Assembly: GCF_015207985.1 (NCBI RefSeq)
Contig: NZ_JADEVV010000012.1
Location: forward strand, 1 to 64,000
Direction: 5' to 3'
Origin: Synechocystis salina LEGE 00031
GTDB lineage: Bacteria > Cyanobacteriota > Cyanobacteriia > Cyanobacteriales > Microcystaceae
Length of the DNA: 64,000 nucleotides
The notes beneath the pieces were generated by a model, which saw only the letters and a list, made by a program, of their open reading frames with translations, ran no database searches and was not told where the DNA came from. The number at the start of each line of letters is the position of its first letter. Position 1 is the first letter of the stretch. Below are positions 63,739 through 64,000 of the stretch, one piece after another. The translations under genes and the position numbers were made by a program.

Positions 63739-64000
63739 ATGAAAATTTGGTTGTATTTGTTAATCCGCATTGAACAAAAATCAAAAGGTTTCACCTTACT
63801 GGAGCTCTTGATTGCTTCAGTTATGACTTTTTTTGTAGTTAGTGGTGTCGGGTTTGCCATTGTCATTATGACCAAGGACAATATCACTTCCCAGGTTTCT
63901 GGAGACTTGGTTTTCAATACCACTAGGGCCGCGGATTTTATTACCGACGAAATTAGGCAAGCGACTTTTATTTCAACAAATTCTGCCGATATACCAACTA
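63739..64000 (+). CDS. Type IV prepilin-like protein, 3' end outside window
   Basis: The frame starts at ATG 63739 (MKIWLYLLIRIEQKSKGFTL) and is open to the window end, 87 codons. The cleavage site is KGFTLLELLIASVMTFFVVS, resembling PilW/PulJ-type minor pilins. It starts 11 bp after the previous stop. Confidence 0.85.
   Translation, partial: MKIWLYLLIRIEQKSKGFTLLELLIASVMTFFVVSGVGFAIVIMTKDNITSQVSGDLVFNTTRAADFITDEIRQATFISTNSADIPT

Noticed and set aside
1-64000. CRISPR arrays, insertion sequences, prophage, integrases
   Set aside because: No periodic short repeats with spacers, no transposase or integrase signatures on either strand. The frequent GCGATCGC octamers are HIP1, a normal feature of these genomes.

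Overview
This window is cyanobacterial chromosome, very close to Synechocystis (PCC 6803/6714 clade). The evidence is the dense GCGATCGC (HIP1) palindromes in coding and non-coding DNA, psbX, curT, vipp1, ycf46, a thiO-thiG fusion, an FrhB/BciB-type protein, menE, an sphX-pst phosphate cluster, and gene content I recall from PCC 6803. Some protein lengths and termini differ from what I remember of PCC 6803, so it may be a sister strain. I cannot fix the strain from the sequence alone. No rRNA, CRISPR array, transposase or prophage was seen.

Layout. 0-5 kb: an MlaF-type ABC ATPase, a large MscS-like channel, folK and a VapBC pair. 5-12.5 kb: uvrB, a cyanobacterial repeat protein, psbX (too short for most ORF callers), purN overlapping a PD-(D/E)XK nuclease gene that is followed by ycf46, a methyltransferase and curT. 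12.5-26.4 kb: a DICT-GAF histidine kinase, a PAS protein, murJ, a gene broken by an in-frame stop, a GGCT-like protein, menE, a ManC-like cupin, an SDR protein, hom, a phosphopantetheinyl transferase, two secreted proteins (one a 95-residue tandem repeat), a small membrane protein and pheS. 26.5-33 kb: a membrane protein, a VapBC locus with a disrupted toxin flanked by degenerate direct repeats, nhaS3, then a thioredoxin-like / CcdA / ECF sigma / anti-sigma series. 33-39.4 kb: sphX-pstS-pstC-pstA-pstB-pstB, all on the minus strand, with Pho boxes at 11-bp period upstream of sphX and a second set upstream of pstS. 39.4-49 kb: pentapeptide protein, tRNA-Arg(CCG), rpsN, vipp1, a degenerate metallo-beta-lactamase-fold protein, secA, a decayed DUF4253-like fragment, VapBC, an intact DUF4253-like gene and ruvB. 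49-60.6 kb: thiO-thiG, bciB-like, a penicillin-binding-like serine hydrolase, cobD, prfB with its programmed +1 frameshift (CTT TGA C), a ClC-CBS-USP fusion lacking the usual gating glutamate, and a PIN toxin pair in toxin-first order. 60.6-64 kb: a DUF58 protein and four consecutive type IV prepilin-like genes, the last cut by the window end.

How the genes work together. The pst cluster is a complete high-affinity phosphate importer under SphR-type Pho boxes. The thioredoxin-like/CcdA/sigI/anti-sigma run suggests a thiol-redox pathway reporting to an ECF regulator. The prepilin run fits a set of minor pilins. Most other genes are housekeeping. The accessory signal lies in the PIN toxin modules and their repeated or decayed flanks, the secreted repeat protein, and two genes interrupted by single in-frame stops.
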